Positions 1-6,843 of a DNA stretch of 64,000 nucleotides are shown here, piece after piece. The stretch is from Psychroserpens burtonensis DSM 12212. Its GTDB lineage: Bacteria; Bacteroidota; Bacteroidia; Flavobacteriales; Flavobacteriaceae. The stretch's first letter is position 1; each line of letters begins with the position of its first letter. A program made the translations under genes and the position numbers. The notes beneath the pieces are model-generated. The model did no database searches and was not told where the DNA came from. It saw nothing but the letters and a program-made list of their open reading frames with translations. The DNA is taken from the NCBI RefSeq assembly GCF_000425305.1, contig NZ_AUDE01000001.1:285215-349214 (forward strand), in the 5' to 3' direction.

Positions 1-763
1 TGATATGATCTGATGCAAAATAACGTCCTGTCTTACCAAAACCCGTCATGACTTCATCTGCAATAGTTAAGATTTGCTGTTGTTTACAATAGGATAGGAT
101 CTCGTTTAAACCATGGGCATCATGAATTTTCATTCCTGCAGCACCTTGGACTAACGGCTCGTAGATAAATCCTGCTAGATTATCTTGTGTACTGTAATCT
201 TTAATGAGGTTTAATATGTGCTGAGTATTGTTCCCATCTGGTGTTGGAATCCTTTTAACATCAATCAAGAACTCTTCAAATGGACCATTATAAACCGATA
301 AGCCCGAAACACTCATCGCTCCAAAAGTATCACCATGAAACCCGTTTTCAAACGCCATAAACACAGCGCGTTTGTCACCACTATTGAAGTGGAATTGCAA
401 TGCCATTTTGATGGCTGCTTCTACAGCAGTTGATCCGTTATCATTAAAGAAAATCTTGTTTTGACCGTCTGGCAGTATTTTTATAAGTTCTTCAGATAAG
501 CTTATTGCAGGCTCATGTGTGAAATCACTAAACATGATTTGATCGAGTTGTTGCATTTGCTTGTAGGTCTTCTCGATGATATAATCGTTGCAATGTCCAT
601 ACATGGAGGTGTACCATGAGGAAATGGCGTCTATATAGTCATTGCCATCTTCATCTGTAAGGATACAGCCTTTTGCTTTTATAATTGCAAGGCTTTCTGG
701 ATGCAGCTGGTGTTGCTTTAGTGGATGCCACAGGTGTTTTTTATCTCTTTGTTTTAGGGTCAT
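1..763 (-). CDS. bioA: adenosylmethionine-8-amino-7-oxononanoate aminotransferase BioA, 3' part cut by window edge
   Basis: BioA transfers the amino group of S-adenosylmethionine to 8-amino-7-oxononanoate (KAPA) to give DAPA, the third step of biotin synthesis; it is a cytosolic PLP fold-type I enzyme. Reading the minus strand from the ATG at 763 gives 254 codons without a stop before the edge. The start MTLKQRDKKHLWHPLKQ matches the BioA N-terminus. Further on are GSTAVEAAIKMAL (PLP phosphate site), GFHGDTFGAMS, and at the edge ADEVMTGFGKTG, which holds the PLP-binding Asp. The PLP lysine lies beyond the window. It is the last biotin gene here, 359 bases downstream of bioD, and a REP-like palindrome sits directly before its start codon. 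Confidence 0.95.
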   Translation of the reverse strand, partial: MTLKQRDKKHLWHPLKQHQLHPESLAIIKAKGCILTDEDGNDYIDAISSWYTSMYGHCNDYIIEKTYKQMQQLDQIMFSDFTHEPAISLSEELIKILPDGQNKIFFNDNGSTAVEAAIKMALQFHFNSGDKRAVFMAFENGFHGDTFGAMSVSGLSVYNGPFEEFLIDVKRIPTPDGNNTQHILNLIKDYSTQDNLAGFIYEPLVQGAAGMKIHDAHGLNEILSYCKQQQILTIADEVMTGFGKTGRYFASDHI

Positions 764-768
764 AACAT

Positions 769-786
769 TTCCTGCAAAGGCAGGAA
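769..786. repeat. REP-like palindrome, copy 1
   Basis: TTCCTGC (769-775), loop AAAG, GCAGGAA (780-786): perfect 7-base arms, flanked by GTCAT-like and ATCTC sequence. It lies 6 bases upstream of the bioA ATG, so the hairpin would cover the ribosome-loading region of bioA. A second copy is at 890-907. From general experience, words of this GTCATTCCTGCGAAGGCAGG type are dispersed in many Bacteroidota genomes. Confidence 0.7.
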
Positions 787-889
787 TCTCTTTTTTATTA
801 AACTTGGTTTTTTTGACCTCGCAGGTTTTGAAACCGGTGAAGTCTGCTTGCTTTTATGTTGTTGTAACAAAACTAATTGTTTTTTGTCA

Positions 890-907
890 TTCCTACGAAG
901 GCAGGAA
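890..907. repeat. REP-like palindrome, copy 2
   Basis: TTCCTAC (890-896), loop GAAG, GCAGGAA (901-907), with one mismatch in the arms, preceded by GTCA. It is the same family as the palindrome at 769-786, about 120 bases away in the same bioD-bioA gap. Confidence 0.7.
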
Positions 908-1122
908 CCTACTTCCTTTTTTATTCTTTCATTCCTTTTGTCTTGAAACAAACTGCGGAGCACATCCTGAGGACCATAAAATAAGAATAGACGAATAAAC
1001 AAAACAAAAACTCAAGTTGAAATGAGGGGTTTTATAGTATGTATTTCAATGGTTAGTGCTTAGCATTGATTTGGGGTTTGAATATCCAACTTAATTACTG
1101 AGAACCCAAACGTCTGTTTCTT

Positions 1123-1740
1123 TTAAAGTGACTTTAACTGATCTCTAAATTTATCAGCATATTCCAAAATCACATTCTTGTCAAAATAAGGCTCTTCGGC
1201 AATACGTCCAATAACGTTAACGTTCGTCATTTTAATGATGATATCTTCTGATGTTTTATGCTCATTTCCGGAGAACATAAGAGCGATATCAAATCCTTTT
1301 TCTTTCAATAAATTAAGGGTTAAAAGGGTATGGTTAATGCTGCCTAAATAATGTCGAGATACCACAATCACCTTATAGTTTGGTTTGATAAGGTCTAAAA
1401 TAGTGTTCTTTGTATTGATAGGAACGAAGACACCTCCAGCACCTTCAATGACTAAATTATTTTTAGTTTTAGGCGGTTTGATATTTTTCAATTCTATAGT
1501 AATATTGTCAATATCTGCAGCAGCATGCGGACTCATAGGCGTATGCAACGCATAACTATTGTCATAGAATTTTGTTGTTGTATTGGAGACCAAGCGCTTC
1601 ACTTTTTTAGTGTCACAATTGTCTAAGTCGCCTGCTTGAATAGGCTTCCAATAGTCGGCTTCTAAAGCTTCAGTTACAATTGCAGAAACTATCGTTTTAC
1701 CGACATCTGTACCAATACCTGTGATGAAATATGTTTGCAT
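1123..1740 (-). CDS. bioD: ATP-dependent dethiobiotin synthetase BioD
   Basis: BioD closes the ureido ring of dethiobiotin from DAPA, CO2 and ATP, the penultimate step of biotin synthesis. The 205-residue length is usual. The N-terminal MQTYFITGIGTDVGKT is the family P-loop (GxxxDxGKT, residues 8-16). KPIQAGD (about 32-38) is the conserved KPxxxG substrate segment, and EGAGGVFVPI (about 99-108) is the second nucleotide and magnesium region. The gene sits between the DUF2007 gene (7-base gap) and bioA on the same strand, and is probably co-transcribed from bioF. Confidence 0.95.
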   Translation of the reverse strand: MQTYFITGIGTDVGKTIVSAIVTEALEADYWKPIQAGDLDNCDTKKVKRLVSNTTTKFYDNSYALHTPMSPHAAADIDNITIELKNIKPPKTKNNLVIEGAGGVFVPINTKNTILDLIKPNYKVIVVSRHYLGSINHTLLTLNLLKEKGFDIALMFSGNEHKTSEDIIIKMTNVNVIGRIAEEPYFDKNVILEYADKFRDQLKSL

Positions 1741-1747
1741 AATTTAT

Positions 1748-2188
1748 TTAAACGTTGTTGCTATTGGGTTTAATATCTTCTTTTGAAAATTGAGTATTAC
1801 AATTTTCACATTGGTATTTATATCGTGTATGAAACGGAAGCGTGCCAAATATAAATCCAACCAAGAAAGCGAAGAAGGATTTAAAATCGGTTATTGTCGA
1901 GAATAATTCAACGGTTCCGCTACTGCAATTTGGGCATTCAATTGGGTTACCGTCATCATCTATAGAATATTGGTTAATGGTACTTAATATATGTTTTGCT
2001 TTCATGGCATCTTTTGCCAATACTTGGAGTTTTACACCTCCAATGGCATTACTCACCAGTGGATCTGTATCTATTGTTAAATGATCTTTTAGAAAGACTT
2101 TTATACCATCTGCTTCTAAGCGACCTCTGATGATTTGTGCTTCAGTTGTGTATTGAAATCTTGCAATGGTTATAAATGTATCGCTCAT
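1748..2188 (-). CDS. DUF2007 protein with membrane segment and C-terminal zinc ribbon
   Basis: A 146-residue protein of unknown role. Residues 1-70 match the DUF2007 (putative signal-transducing) domain: a beta strand, a helix starting EAQIIRGRLEADGI, then the GGVKLQVLAKDAMKA block. The second half has a split zinc ribbon, CPNC at 85-88 and CENC at 127-130, on either side of one hydrophobic segment (about 104-118), so the two Cys pairs could meet at the membrane face. It lies 28 bases after bioF and 7 before bioD. DUF2007 proteins are not known to act in biotin synthesis, so its place here is either conserved flavobacterial order or co-expression only. Confidence 0.75.
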   Translation of the reverse strand: MSDTFITIARFQYTTEAQIIRGRLEADGIKVFLKDHLTIDTDPLVSNAIGGVKLQVLAKDAMKAKHILSTINQYSIDDDGNPIECPNCSSGTVELFSTITDFKSFFAFLVGFIFGTLPFHTRYKYQCENCNTQFSKEDIKPNSNNV

Positions 2189-2216
2189 TTTCCGAGGACA
2201 ATAGTTTAATTTGATG

Positions 2217-3368
2217 TCAGGGTGTAAAGGTAGTGAGTAACTCTAAAACTTTGGTAATTTCTTTATGAGTATTATAACTATGTAAACAGAAGCGTAAACG
2301 TTCTTTTGCCTTTGGAACGGTAGGAGAGAGGATCGCTTTAACGTCAAAACCGTTGTTTTTTAATGCTTCGGAAATGTGCTTGACCAGATCATTGCCAGAG
2401 ATGATACAACATTGGATAGCAGAATTACTAGTTGTGAATAACTGCTGAAGTTGAAGTCGTTTTATTTCAGCCTTGAAAAAACTAATGTTTTCTTGAAGTT
2501 CTATTTTGTCATGCTGAACCTGATTCAGCATCTCATCATAAGAAGCTTGGATGGTTGCTAAACTATGAGGAGGCAAAGCTGTGGTATAAATAAAAGCTCT
2601 CGAAAAATTGATGAGATAGTTTTTAAGATCACGATGACCTAAAATTGCTGCACCATGACAACCTAGTGCTTTACCAAAGGTTATGATTCTTGCAAAAACG
2701 AAGTCTTCGAGTTGTAGCTCGTTGACTAATCCGTTGCCTATTTCTCCAAAAATTCCAATGGCGTGTGCTTCGTCAATGATGAGGTTTGCTTTGTTTTTTT
2801 TGCAGATAGTGGCGAGTGTTTTTAGGTCTGGAGAATCACCATCCATTGAAAATACAGATTCTGTGATTATATACACGTCGTTTAATTCGCTTCTAGACGC
2901 CGCTCGAAGTGATAGTTGGTGAGTAAGATCGTTTAAATCATTATGTTTAAACTTAAACGCTTTGGCGTTACTCATTTTGATGCCGTCACGAATAGAGGCA
3001 TGGCAAAATTCGTCATATAGAATACTATCATTTCGTTGCGGTACACATGAAAAGAAGCCTACGTTAGCATCGTAGCCAGAGTTGAAAATAAGAGCGCTTT
3101 CTGTGTTATGGAATGTGCTTATTTGTTGCTCGACTGTGGTATATAAACTATGATTTCCAGTCAATAATCTTGAACCTGTTGCTCCATTTTGTATGAGATT
3201 ATGGTTTATTAGATATTGATGTGCCTTCTCAAAAATGGTTGTAGACCTTGAAAACCCCAAATAGTCGTTAGAAGAAAAATCAACTAAGGTATTTCCTTGT
3301 CCTAGATGTCTAAATGCATTGTCCTGTGTTCTAGAGCTGAGTTTGTTTTGTAGTTTTTTAGGAAGCAT
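2217..3368 (-). CDS. bioF: 8-amino-7-oxononanoate synthase BioF
   Basis: BioF condenses pimeloyl-ACP (or -CoA) with L-alanine to form KAPA, the first committed biotin step; PLP fold-type I, alpha-oxoamine synthase family. Of 383 residues, NDYLGFS (34-40), GATGSRLLTGNH (62-73), DEFCHASIRDG (119-129, stacking His), DEAHAIG (199-205, PLP Asp and His) and TFGKALGCHGA (230-240, Schiff-base Lys233) are all present, so it should be active. Residues 280-288 (MLNQVQHDK) are encoded by a REP-like palindrome (2511-2531) in frame within the coding region. It starts 8 bases after the upstream membrane-protein gene. Confidence 0.95.
   Translation of the reverse strand: MLPKKLQNKLSSRTQDNAFRHLGQGNTLVDFSSNDYLGFSRSTTIFEKAHQYLINHNLIQNGATGSRLLTGNHSLYTTVEQQISTFHNTESALIFNSGYDANVGFFSCVPQRNDSILYDEFCHASIRDGIKMSNAKAFKFKHNDLNDLTHQLSLRAASRSELNDVYIITESVFSMDGDSPDLKTLATICKKNKANLIIDEAHAIGIFGEIGNGLVNELQLEDFVFARIITFGKALGCHGAAILGHRDLKNYLINFSRAFIYTTALPPHSLATIQASYDEMLNQVQHDKIELQENISFFKAEIKRLQLQQLFTTSNSAIQCCIISGNDLVKHISEALKNNGFDVKAILSPTVPKAKERLRFCLHSYNTHKEITKVLELLTTFTP
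2511..2531. repeat. REP-like palindrome inside bioF
   Basis: ATGCTGAA (2511-2518), loop CCTGA, TTCAGCAT (2524-2531): perfect 8-base arms, preceded by GTC and followed by CTCA. It is read through in frame by bioF as MLNQVQH. The GTCAT...ATCTC frame resembles the elements at 769 and 890. Confidence 0.7.
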
Positions 3369-3376
3369 GTTTGGAT

Positions 3377-3904
3377 TTAATCTGTATAAACAATTTCACC
3401 TTTTTCTCTCAATGTGTCTTTGTCAACCCATTTATAATCATTTTTCACTGTAGCATCTAAAAGGTCAATGGCTAATGCATCTGCGATATGTGAAGCCACG
3501 TCAAAAGCGTCTTTAAGTTCTTCTGTTTTGTAAACAGTTATTTTTTTGTTTCTCTCATAAAAAATGTTCAATACAATTACGGGAAAGTTATTTGTGGTTT
3601 CTGCAGTTACAACTCTTACAGTAATATTCTCAGTTGTATTAAAGACAGAGATATATTCTGGGTTTTGAAGTGTTTGCCATTTTCCAATACTAAAACCTAG
3701 TAATGCATCTGTTTTTCTATAGGTTTTTGATTCTAAATCAATTTCAGAACCATCTGTTTTTAACATCATAAACCCAAAGAGAAGAGGAACTAAGGCTAAA
3801 TATAGTAGAGATATTAAACCTAGAAGGCCTACAAGTATTGCAGCAAATCCTATAATAGTTTTCCATATAGGGACTTTTCTTGTATATCTAATAATTGCAT
3901 CCAT
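3377..3904 (-). CDS. unknown membrane protein upstream of bioF
   Basis: I do not recognise this 175-residue protein. I start it at the ATG at 3904; a GTG two codons earlier (3910) is possible. Residues about 14-46 form a long hydrophobic hairpin (two membrane segments with a short turn). The rest is a soluble domain of beta strands and a helix, ending KGEIVYTD, with one Cys-free charged face. It could be a small membrane-anchored PH-like or sensor domain, but nothing proves that. It lies 8 bases upstream of bioF and probably starts the transcript; its 5' end is divergent from the DUF2975 operon. Confidence 0.7.
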   Translation of the reverse strand: MDAIIRYTRKVPIWKTIIGFAAILVGLLGLISLLYLALVPLLFGFMMLKTDGSEIDLESKTYRKTDALLGFSIGKWQTLQNPEYISVFNTTENITVRVVTAETTNNFPVIVLNIFYERNKKITVYKTEELKDAFDVASHIADALAIDLLDATVKNDYKWVDKDTLREKGEIVYTD

Positions 3905-3982
3905 AGCCACAAATATAGATAATGAATGGAGTAATCCAATGAAACTTAAGAGACATTAAATATACATGTCTTGAATAAAAAA

Positions 3983-3999
3983 TTATTGTTTATCAATAA
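3983..3999. promoter_or_regulatory. operator O1 of the DUF2975-Xre operon
   Basis: A 17-base inverted repeat TTATTG-TTTAT-CAATAA; with its flanks the arms extend to 11 perfect base pairs (3978-3988 and 3994-4004). It covers the -33 region of the promoter below. The same TTATTG/CAATAA half-sites recur at 4014-4030, with centres 31 bases apart, about three helical turns, so both face the same side of the DNA. The likely binder is the Xre protein encoded at the end of the operon (inference). Confidence 0.75.
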
Positions 4000-4013
4000 T
4001 TTTTGTACATTTG
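3986..4013 (+). promoter_or_regulatory. Bacteroidota-type promoter of the DUF2975-Xre operon
   Basis: A -33 TTG at 3986-3988, a 17-base spacer and a perfect TAnnTTTG box TACATTTG at 4006-4013; transcription should begin near 4018-4020, about 30 bases before the first ATG at 4049. The -33 element is inside operator O1 and the start point is inside operator O2, an arrangement typical of repression. Confidence 0.7.
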
Positions 4014-4030
4014 TTATTGTTAAACAATAA
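4014..4030. promoter_or_regulatory. operator O2 of the DUF2975-Xre operon
   Basis: A 17-base inverted repeat TTATTG-TTAAA-CAATAA starting right after the -7 box, covering the expected transcription start. It differs from O1 only in the spacer. Confidence 0.75.
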
Positions 4031-4048
4031 TTATTAGCAAGTTTTATT

Positions 4049-4558
4049 ATGAAAAAACTCCTCATTTTGAAATCATTAGTAGACTTTATATGGATAGTTA
4101 CCTGTATACCGGTAATCCCTGTTTTACTATTTATAGCTGTCTATATGTTTATTGATCCTTCAATTTTAGAAATTCCTCTAGAAATAAATAATAGTAAGAT
4201 TGAAGACTTAGGTCTTTCTTTAAAAATATCAACCTTAGTTTTATTTGTAATCGTATTTATAGGGATTTATTGTTTCTATGTATTTAGAAAAACGTTGCGT
4301 TATTTTCAAAAACATAATCCTTTTAGTGACTTTATTATAAATAGTTATAACACGATTGGAAATTTACTGGTGTTTTCTGGAATAACTGCAAGTGTTTTAT
4401 TTTTTGTGATTAAGTTGGTGTTTGAGTCGAGGATTGAGGTCAGCTTAGGTTTAAGTCCTTACATCTTTATCGTTTGTTTAGGCTTATTTTTCATGGTCTT
4501 AAGTGAAGTATTTAAAGTTGCAAAGATTGCTAAGGAAGAAAACCAATTAACTATATAA
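4049..4558 (+). CDS. DUF2975 family membrane protein, first of three
   Basis: A 169-residue integral membrane protein with four predicted membrane segments (about 10-32, 58-80, 107-128 and 138-158) and no enzymatic motif; the layout matches DUF2975 proteins, which are usually encoded beside a small Cro/CI-type regulator, as here. The short loop FRKTLRYFQKHNPFSDFII between segments 2 and 3 is the family hallmark (K-x-NPF). The C-terminus ends ENQLTI, nearly identical to the ends of the next two proteins. The four genes are separated by exactly 2 bases each, so they are one translationally tight operon. Function unknown; sequestering the regulator at the membrane is a hypothesis. Confidence 0.85.
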   Translation: MKKLLILKSLVDFIWIVTCIPVIPVLLFIAVYMFIDPSILEIPLEINNSKIEDLGLSLKISTLVLFVIVFIGIYCFYVFRKTLRYFQKHNPFSDFIINSYNTIGNLLVFSGITASVLFFVIKLVFESRIEVSLGLSPYIFIVCLGLFFMVLSEVFKVAKIAKEENQLTI

Positions 4559-4560
4559 TC

Positions 4561-5091
4561 ATGATACAAATAAAATCAGAACGAATTTTCAATATCATGA
4601 ATGTAGTCTCTTGGATTGTATTTATAGGTTATTGTATTAAAGCAGGAGCGATAACCACCGTCTCTATTATTAGTCTATTTGGAAATAAAAGGGCTACCGA
4701 GAATTTGTATATGGGACTTGATCTGTCAACTCTTTATGATTTTAGTAGTACCCATTACACGATTGTAGTAATACTCCTTATACTGATTACGGGTTTGAAA
4801 GCTTATCTCTTTTATCTATTAATTTCAATTTTTAAAACAATGAATTTTAAGAAGCCTTTTAACAAGGTTGTTGTGAACTTAGTTTTTAAAATTTGCTACT
4901 TAGCGTTGAGTATTGGTATTATTGGTATTGCTTTTAATGCTTATATTATCGGGTTACAAGTTAAAGTAATGTTCACTCAGTTAGACATAAATACATCTGC
5001 ATATATATTCATGGCTGGAGTTATTTTTATTGTAGCCACGTTATTTAAGAGGGCTACAGAGATTCAACAAGAAAACGAATTAACGATATAG
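4561..5091 (+). CDS. DUF2975 family membrane protein, second of three
   Basis: A 176-residue paralogue of the preceding protein, with four membrane segments (about 12-36, 60-88, 104-130 and 142-160) and the family motif IFKTMNFKKPFN between segments 2 and 3. A larger extracytoplasmic loop lies between segments 1 and 2 (NKRATENLYMGLDLS). It ends QENELTI. The start ATG is 2 bases after the stop of the first paralogue. Sequence divergence between the three suggests old duplication and perhaps assembly of a hetero-oligomer (inference). Confidence 0.85.
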   Translation: MIQIKSERIFNIMNVVSWIVFIGYCIKAGAITTVSIISLFGNKRATENLYMGLDLSTLYDFSSTHYTIVVILLILITGLKAYLFYLLISIFKTMNFKKPFNKVVVNLVFKICYLALSIGIIGIAFNAYIIGLQVKVMFTQLDINTSAYIFMAGVIFIVATLFKRATEIQQENELTI

Positions 5092-5093
5092 CT

Positions 5094-5573
5094 ATGAAGA
5101 AAATAAAATTCTTAGACGGTTTTGTATTGGTTCTCATTGTAATTTATTTTATCCAATTTATGGCTAATTTTTACTTAGTAGTTTATCCTCCAGACTTCAT
5201 GAATTTCCCAAAAGGACATGAATTACATTTTGTATTTGGATATTATACACAGTTTGTAAGCTTAGCCTTTTCCGTAATATCATTTACAGGTTTATTTTTT
5301 GTAAAAAGTGGTTTAGGAGAAATCATCAGAAGTGGTTTTTTCAATTCTAAAAGCGCAACTAAATTCAAAACTGCTGGAAAATTATTTTTGGTATCAGGGT
5401 TCTTGAACATGGTTTTCAATATGGTATTACTTTTACGTTCAGAAGAGATTTTATTTCTGGGTGAAACGGGACAGAGTTCTCTTTTAGTGATTATAGGTTT
5501 TAGTCTCTATATCATTTCAGATATTTTAGAAAACGGAAATCTTTTAAAACAAGAAAACGATCTAACCATATAA
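5094..5573 (+). CDS. DUF2975 family membrane protein, third of three
   Basis: A 159-residue third paralogue, with four membrane segments (about 8-30, 46-70, 94-113 and 123-142). The family loop is present but diverged (IRSGFFNSKSATKFK), so the NPF core is reduced to FFN. It ends KQENDLTI, keeping the shared tail. It lies directly upstream of the regulator gene (2-base gap). The role is unknown; it belongs with its two neighbours and the Xre protein as one module. Confidence 0.8.
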   Translation: MKKIKFLDGFVLVLIVIYFIQFMANFYLVVYPPDFMNFPKGHELHFVFGYYTQFVSLAFSVISFTGLFFVKSGLGEIIRSGFFNSKSATKFKTAGKLFLVSGFLNMVFNMVLLLRSEEILFLGETGQSSLLVIIGFSLYIISDILENGNLLKQENDLTI

Positions 5574-5575
5574 GT

Positions 5576-5782
5576 ATGCCCATAGTAGTTAATCTTGATG
5601 TAATGCTTACCAAGCGTAAAATGAAAAGTAAAGACTTGGCAGAAATTATTGGTATAACCACAGCCAATCTTTCTATCTTAAAATCAGGTAAAGCTAAGGC
5701 TGTTCGGTTTTCTACTTTGGAAGCTATTTGTGAAGCTTTGGATTGCCAGCCATCAGATATTTTAGAATATACGCAGGAATAA
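5576..5782 (+). CDS. small Cro/CI-type (Xre) DNA-binding regulator
   Basis: A 68-residue protein that is essentially a single helix-turn-helix domain of the HTH_26 / YozG type. MLTKRKMKSKDLAEIIGIT forms helices 1-2, TTANLSILKSGKAK the recognition helix and turn, and FSTLEAICEALDCQPSDILEY the C-terminal helices. Domains of this type bind short inverted repeats as dimers. As the last gene of the DUF2975 operon it is the obvious candidate to bind the paired TTATTG-N5-CAATAA operators at 3983 and 4014, giving autoregulation. This link is inferred from position and architecture. Confidence 0.9.
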   Translation: MPIVVNLDVMLTKRKMKSKDLAEIIGITTANLSILKSGKAKAVRFSTLEAICEALDCQPSDILEYTQE

Positions 5783-5926
5783 ATTTTAACAATTCAACTA
5801 TAATAGAGACTCAAAATTTAGAACGTTTGTTGTATATTCACGTTAGTGTTCGCATAAATAACAGTATCTTTTAATATGAATAGGACTAAGATATAACTTG
5901 AAATTCAGCAATAGTATTATAGTAAA

Positions 5927-6367
5927 ATGGCATCAGACAAATCAGGAAGTTTAACGTTTTTCACTCCAGAAATTATTGAAGGGGCAGCAGCACAATTATT
6001 TGATGCAGGAATTTCTGCAGGTTTTCCATCACCAGCAGAAGATCTTCATGAGCAACATTTATCTTTAGATGAAGAACTTGTTAAAAATAAAGAGACCACC
6101 TTTTACGCACGAGTAAGCGGACAGTCTATGATTGGAGCAGGTTTAGATGATAATGATTTATTGGTCATCGATCGAAGTCTTGAGCCTGTTAATAATAAAA
6201 TAGCAGTATGTTTTCTCGATGGAGAATTTACCGTAAAACGGTTACGTGTCTCAGATGGAGAGGTATGGTTACAACCAGAAAACCCAAGCTATCCAATTAT
6301 AAATATTACAGAAGACAATAACTTTTTAATTTGGGGTATTGTGACCAATGTAATTAAGAAAGTTTAG
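5927..6367 (+). CDS. umuD: UmuD-like SOS mutagenesis peptidase (S24 family), without umuC
   Basis: UmuD self-cleaves when bound to RecA filaments, and UmuD' then serves as subunit of DNA polymerase V. The 146 residues align over the whole length of UmuD: the cleavage site SAG-FPSPAED with Ala31-Gly32, the nucleophile Ser67 in SGQSMIGAG, and the general base Lys104 in GEFTVKRL. All three are intact, so it should be autocatalytic. Unusually, no umuC (Y-family polymerase) follows; the next reading frame is a 55-residue membrane protein. It may act with a polymerase encoded elsewhere or as a free S24 regulator. A weak -7 box (TATCTTTT near 5868) lies upstream; I could not identify an SOS box. Confidence 0.9.
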   Translation: MASDKSGSLTFFTPEIIEGAAAQLFDAGISAGFPSPAEDLHEQHLSLDEELVKNKETTFYARVSGQSMIGAGLDDNDLLVIDRSLEPVNNKIAVCFLDGEFTVKRLRVSDGEVWLQPENPSYPIINITEDNNFLIWGIVTNVIKKV

Positions 6368-6590
6368 CTTAAAGTAACATACCCTTTCTAGGGCTCGTCT
6401 CGTTATGAAGTTCATAATAAAACGAATCACAGCGGCTAGCCTAGCCTATTTAAGGATTTTAAAGTGGATTTAATAGATGTAATAAAATTATAAACAATTG
6501 AAAATCAGCATCTAAATATCACAAAAGTTAATAACTTGTTAAAATAATTTAGTATTTTAGTGGTGATATTAACCAACCACTCAACTAAAA
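6368..6590. other. gap after umuD
   Basis: 223 bases between umuD and the 55-residue membrane protein. No umuC remnant is visible in either strand. A TATTTTAG box (about 6553-6560) before the small gene is a weak -7 candidate. Confidence 0.4.
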
Positions 6591-6758
6591 ATGGAAACAA
6601 CTAAAAAAAATTTCCGGTTTTTAAGAACTTTAGACGTCACTGCATTTTTTCTATTAGTAGTCTTTGTAGTCTTCTTTGTTAAAACGATTATAACTGTTTT
6701 TAATACTTTCCAATTAGAAGTATTCAATAGTGCTTTCGTTGGATTAAATAGCATGTAA
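6591..6758 (+). CDS. 55-residue single-pass membrane protein, unknown
   Basis: A short reading frame from the ATG at 6591 to TAA at 6756-6758. The order is a basic N-terminus (METTKKNFRFLRTLD), one strong hydrophobic helix (about residues 16-38, VTAFFLLVVFVVFFVKTII), then a short tail ending FVGLNSM. The basic-in rule puts the N-terminus in the cytoplasm. It is followed 32 bases later by a strong hairpin terminator, which supports a transcribed unit. I do not recognise a family. It could be a small membrane modulator or a toxin-like peptide; no antisense partner is visible. Confidence 0.55.
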   Translation: METTKKNFRFLRTLDVTAFFLLVVFVVFFVKTIITVFNTFQLEVFNSAFVGLNSM

Positions 6759-6790
6759 TAGCTGTTTTAAATCCGGATTAAAAACAAAAA

Positions 6791-6821
6791 AACACCAAAC
6801 AATTAAGTTTGGTGTTTTTTA
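6791..6821. terminator. bidirectional terminator between the small membrane protein and atpC
   Basis: AACACCAAAC (6791-6800), loop AATTAA, GTTTGGTGTT (6807-6816): a perfect 10-base stem flanked by A-run on the left and T-run on the right, so it can serve both converging transcripts. Confidence 0.85.
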
Positions 6822-6843
6822 TTATTTATAAATTAAGTAGTGC

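Larger units (their letters stand above)
764..1122. other. bioD-bioA intergenic gap with two REP-like elements
   Basis: This is a 359-base gap inside the biotin gene run, long for an operon-internal spacer. It contains two REP-like palindromes (769-786 and 890-907). The open frames that cross it on both strands read through the repeats and have no recognisable protein signature. I see no clear promoter or terminator. Confidence 0.6.

Noticed and set aside
642..1002. Open frames on both strands across 642-1002
   Set aside because: They overlap bioA and the REP-like repeats. The peptide SCLRRNDK is a read-through of the repeat itself, so no protein is supported.
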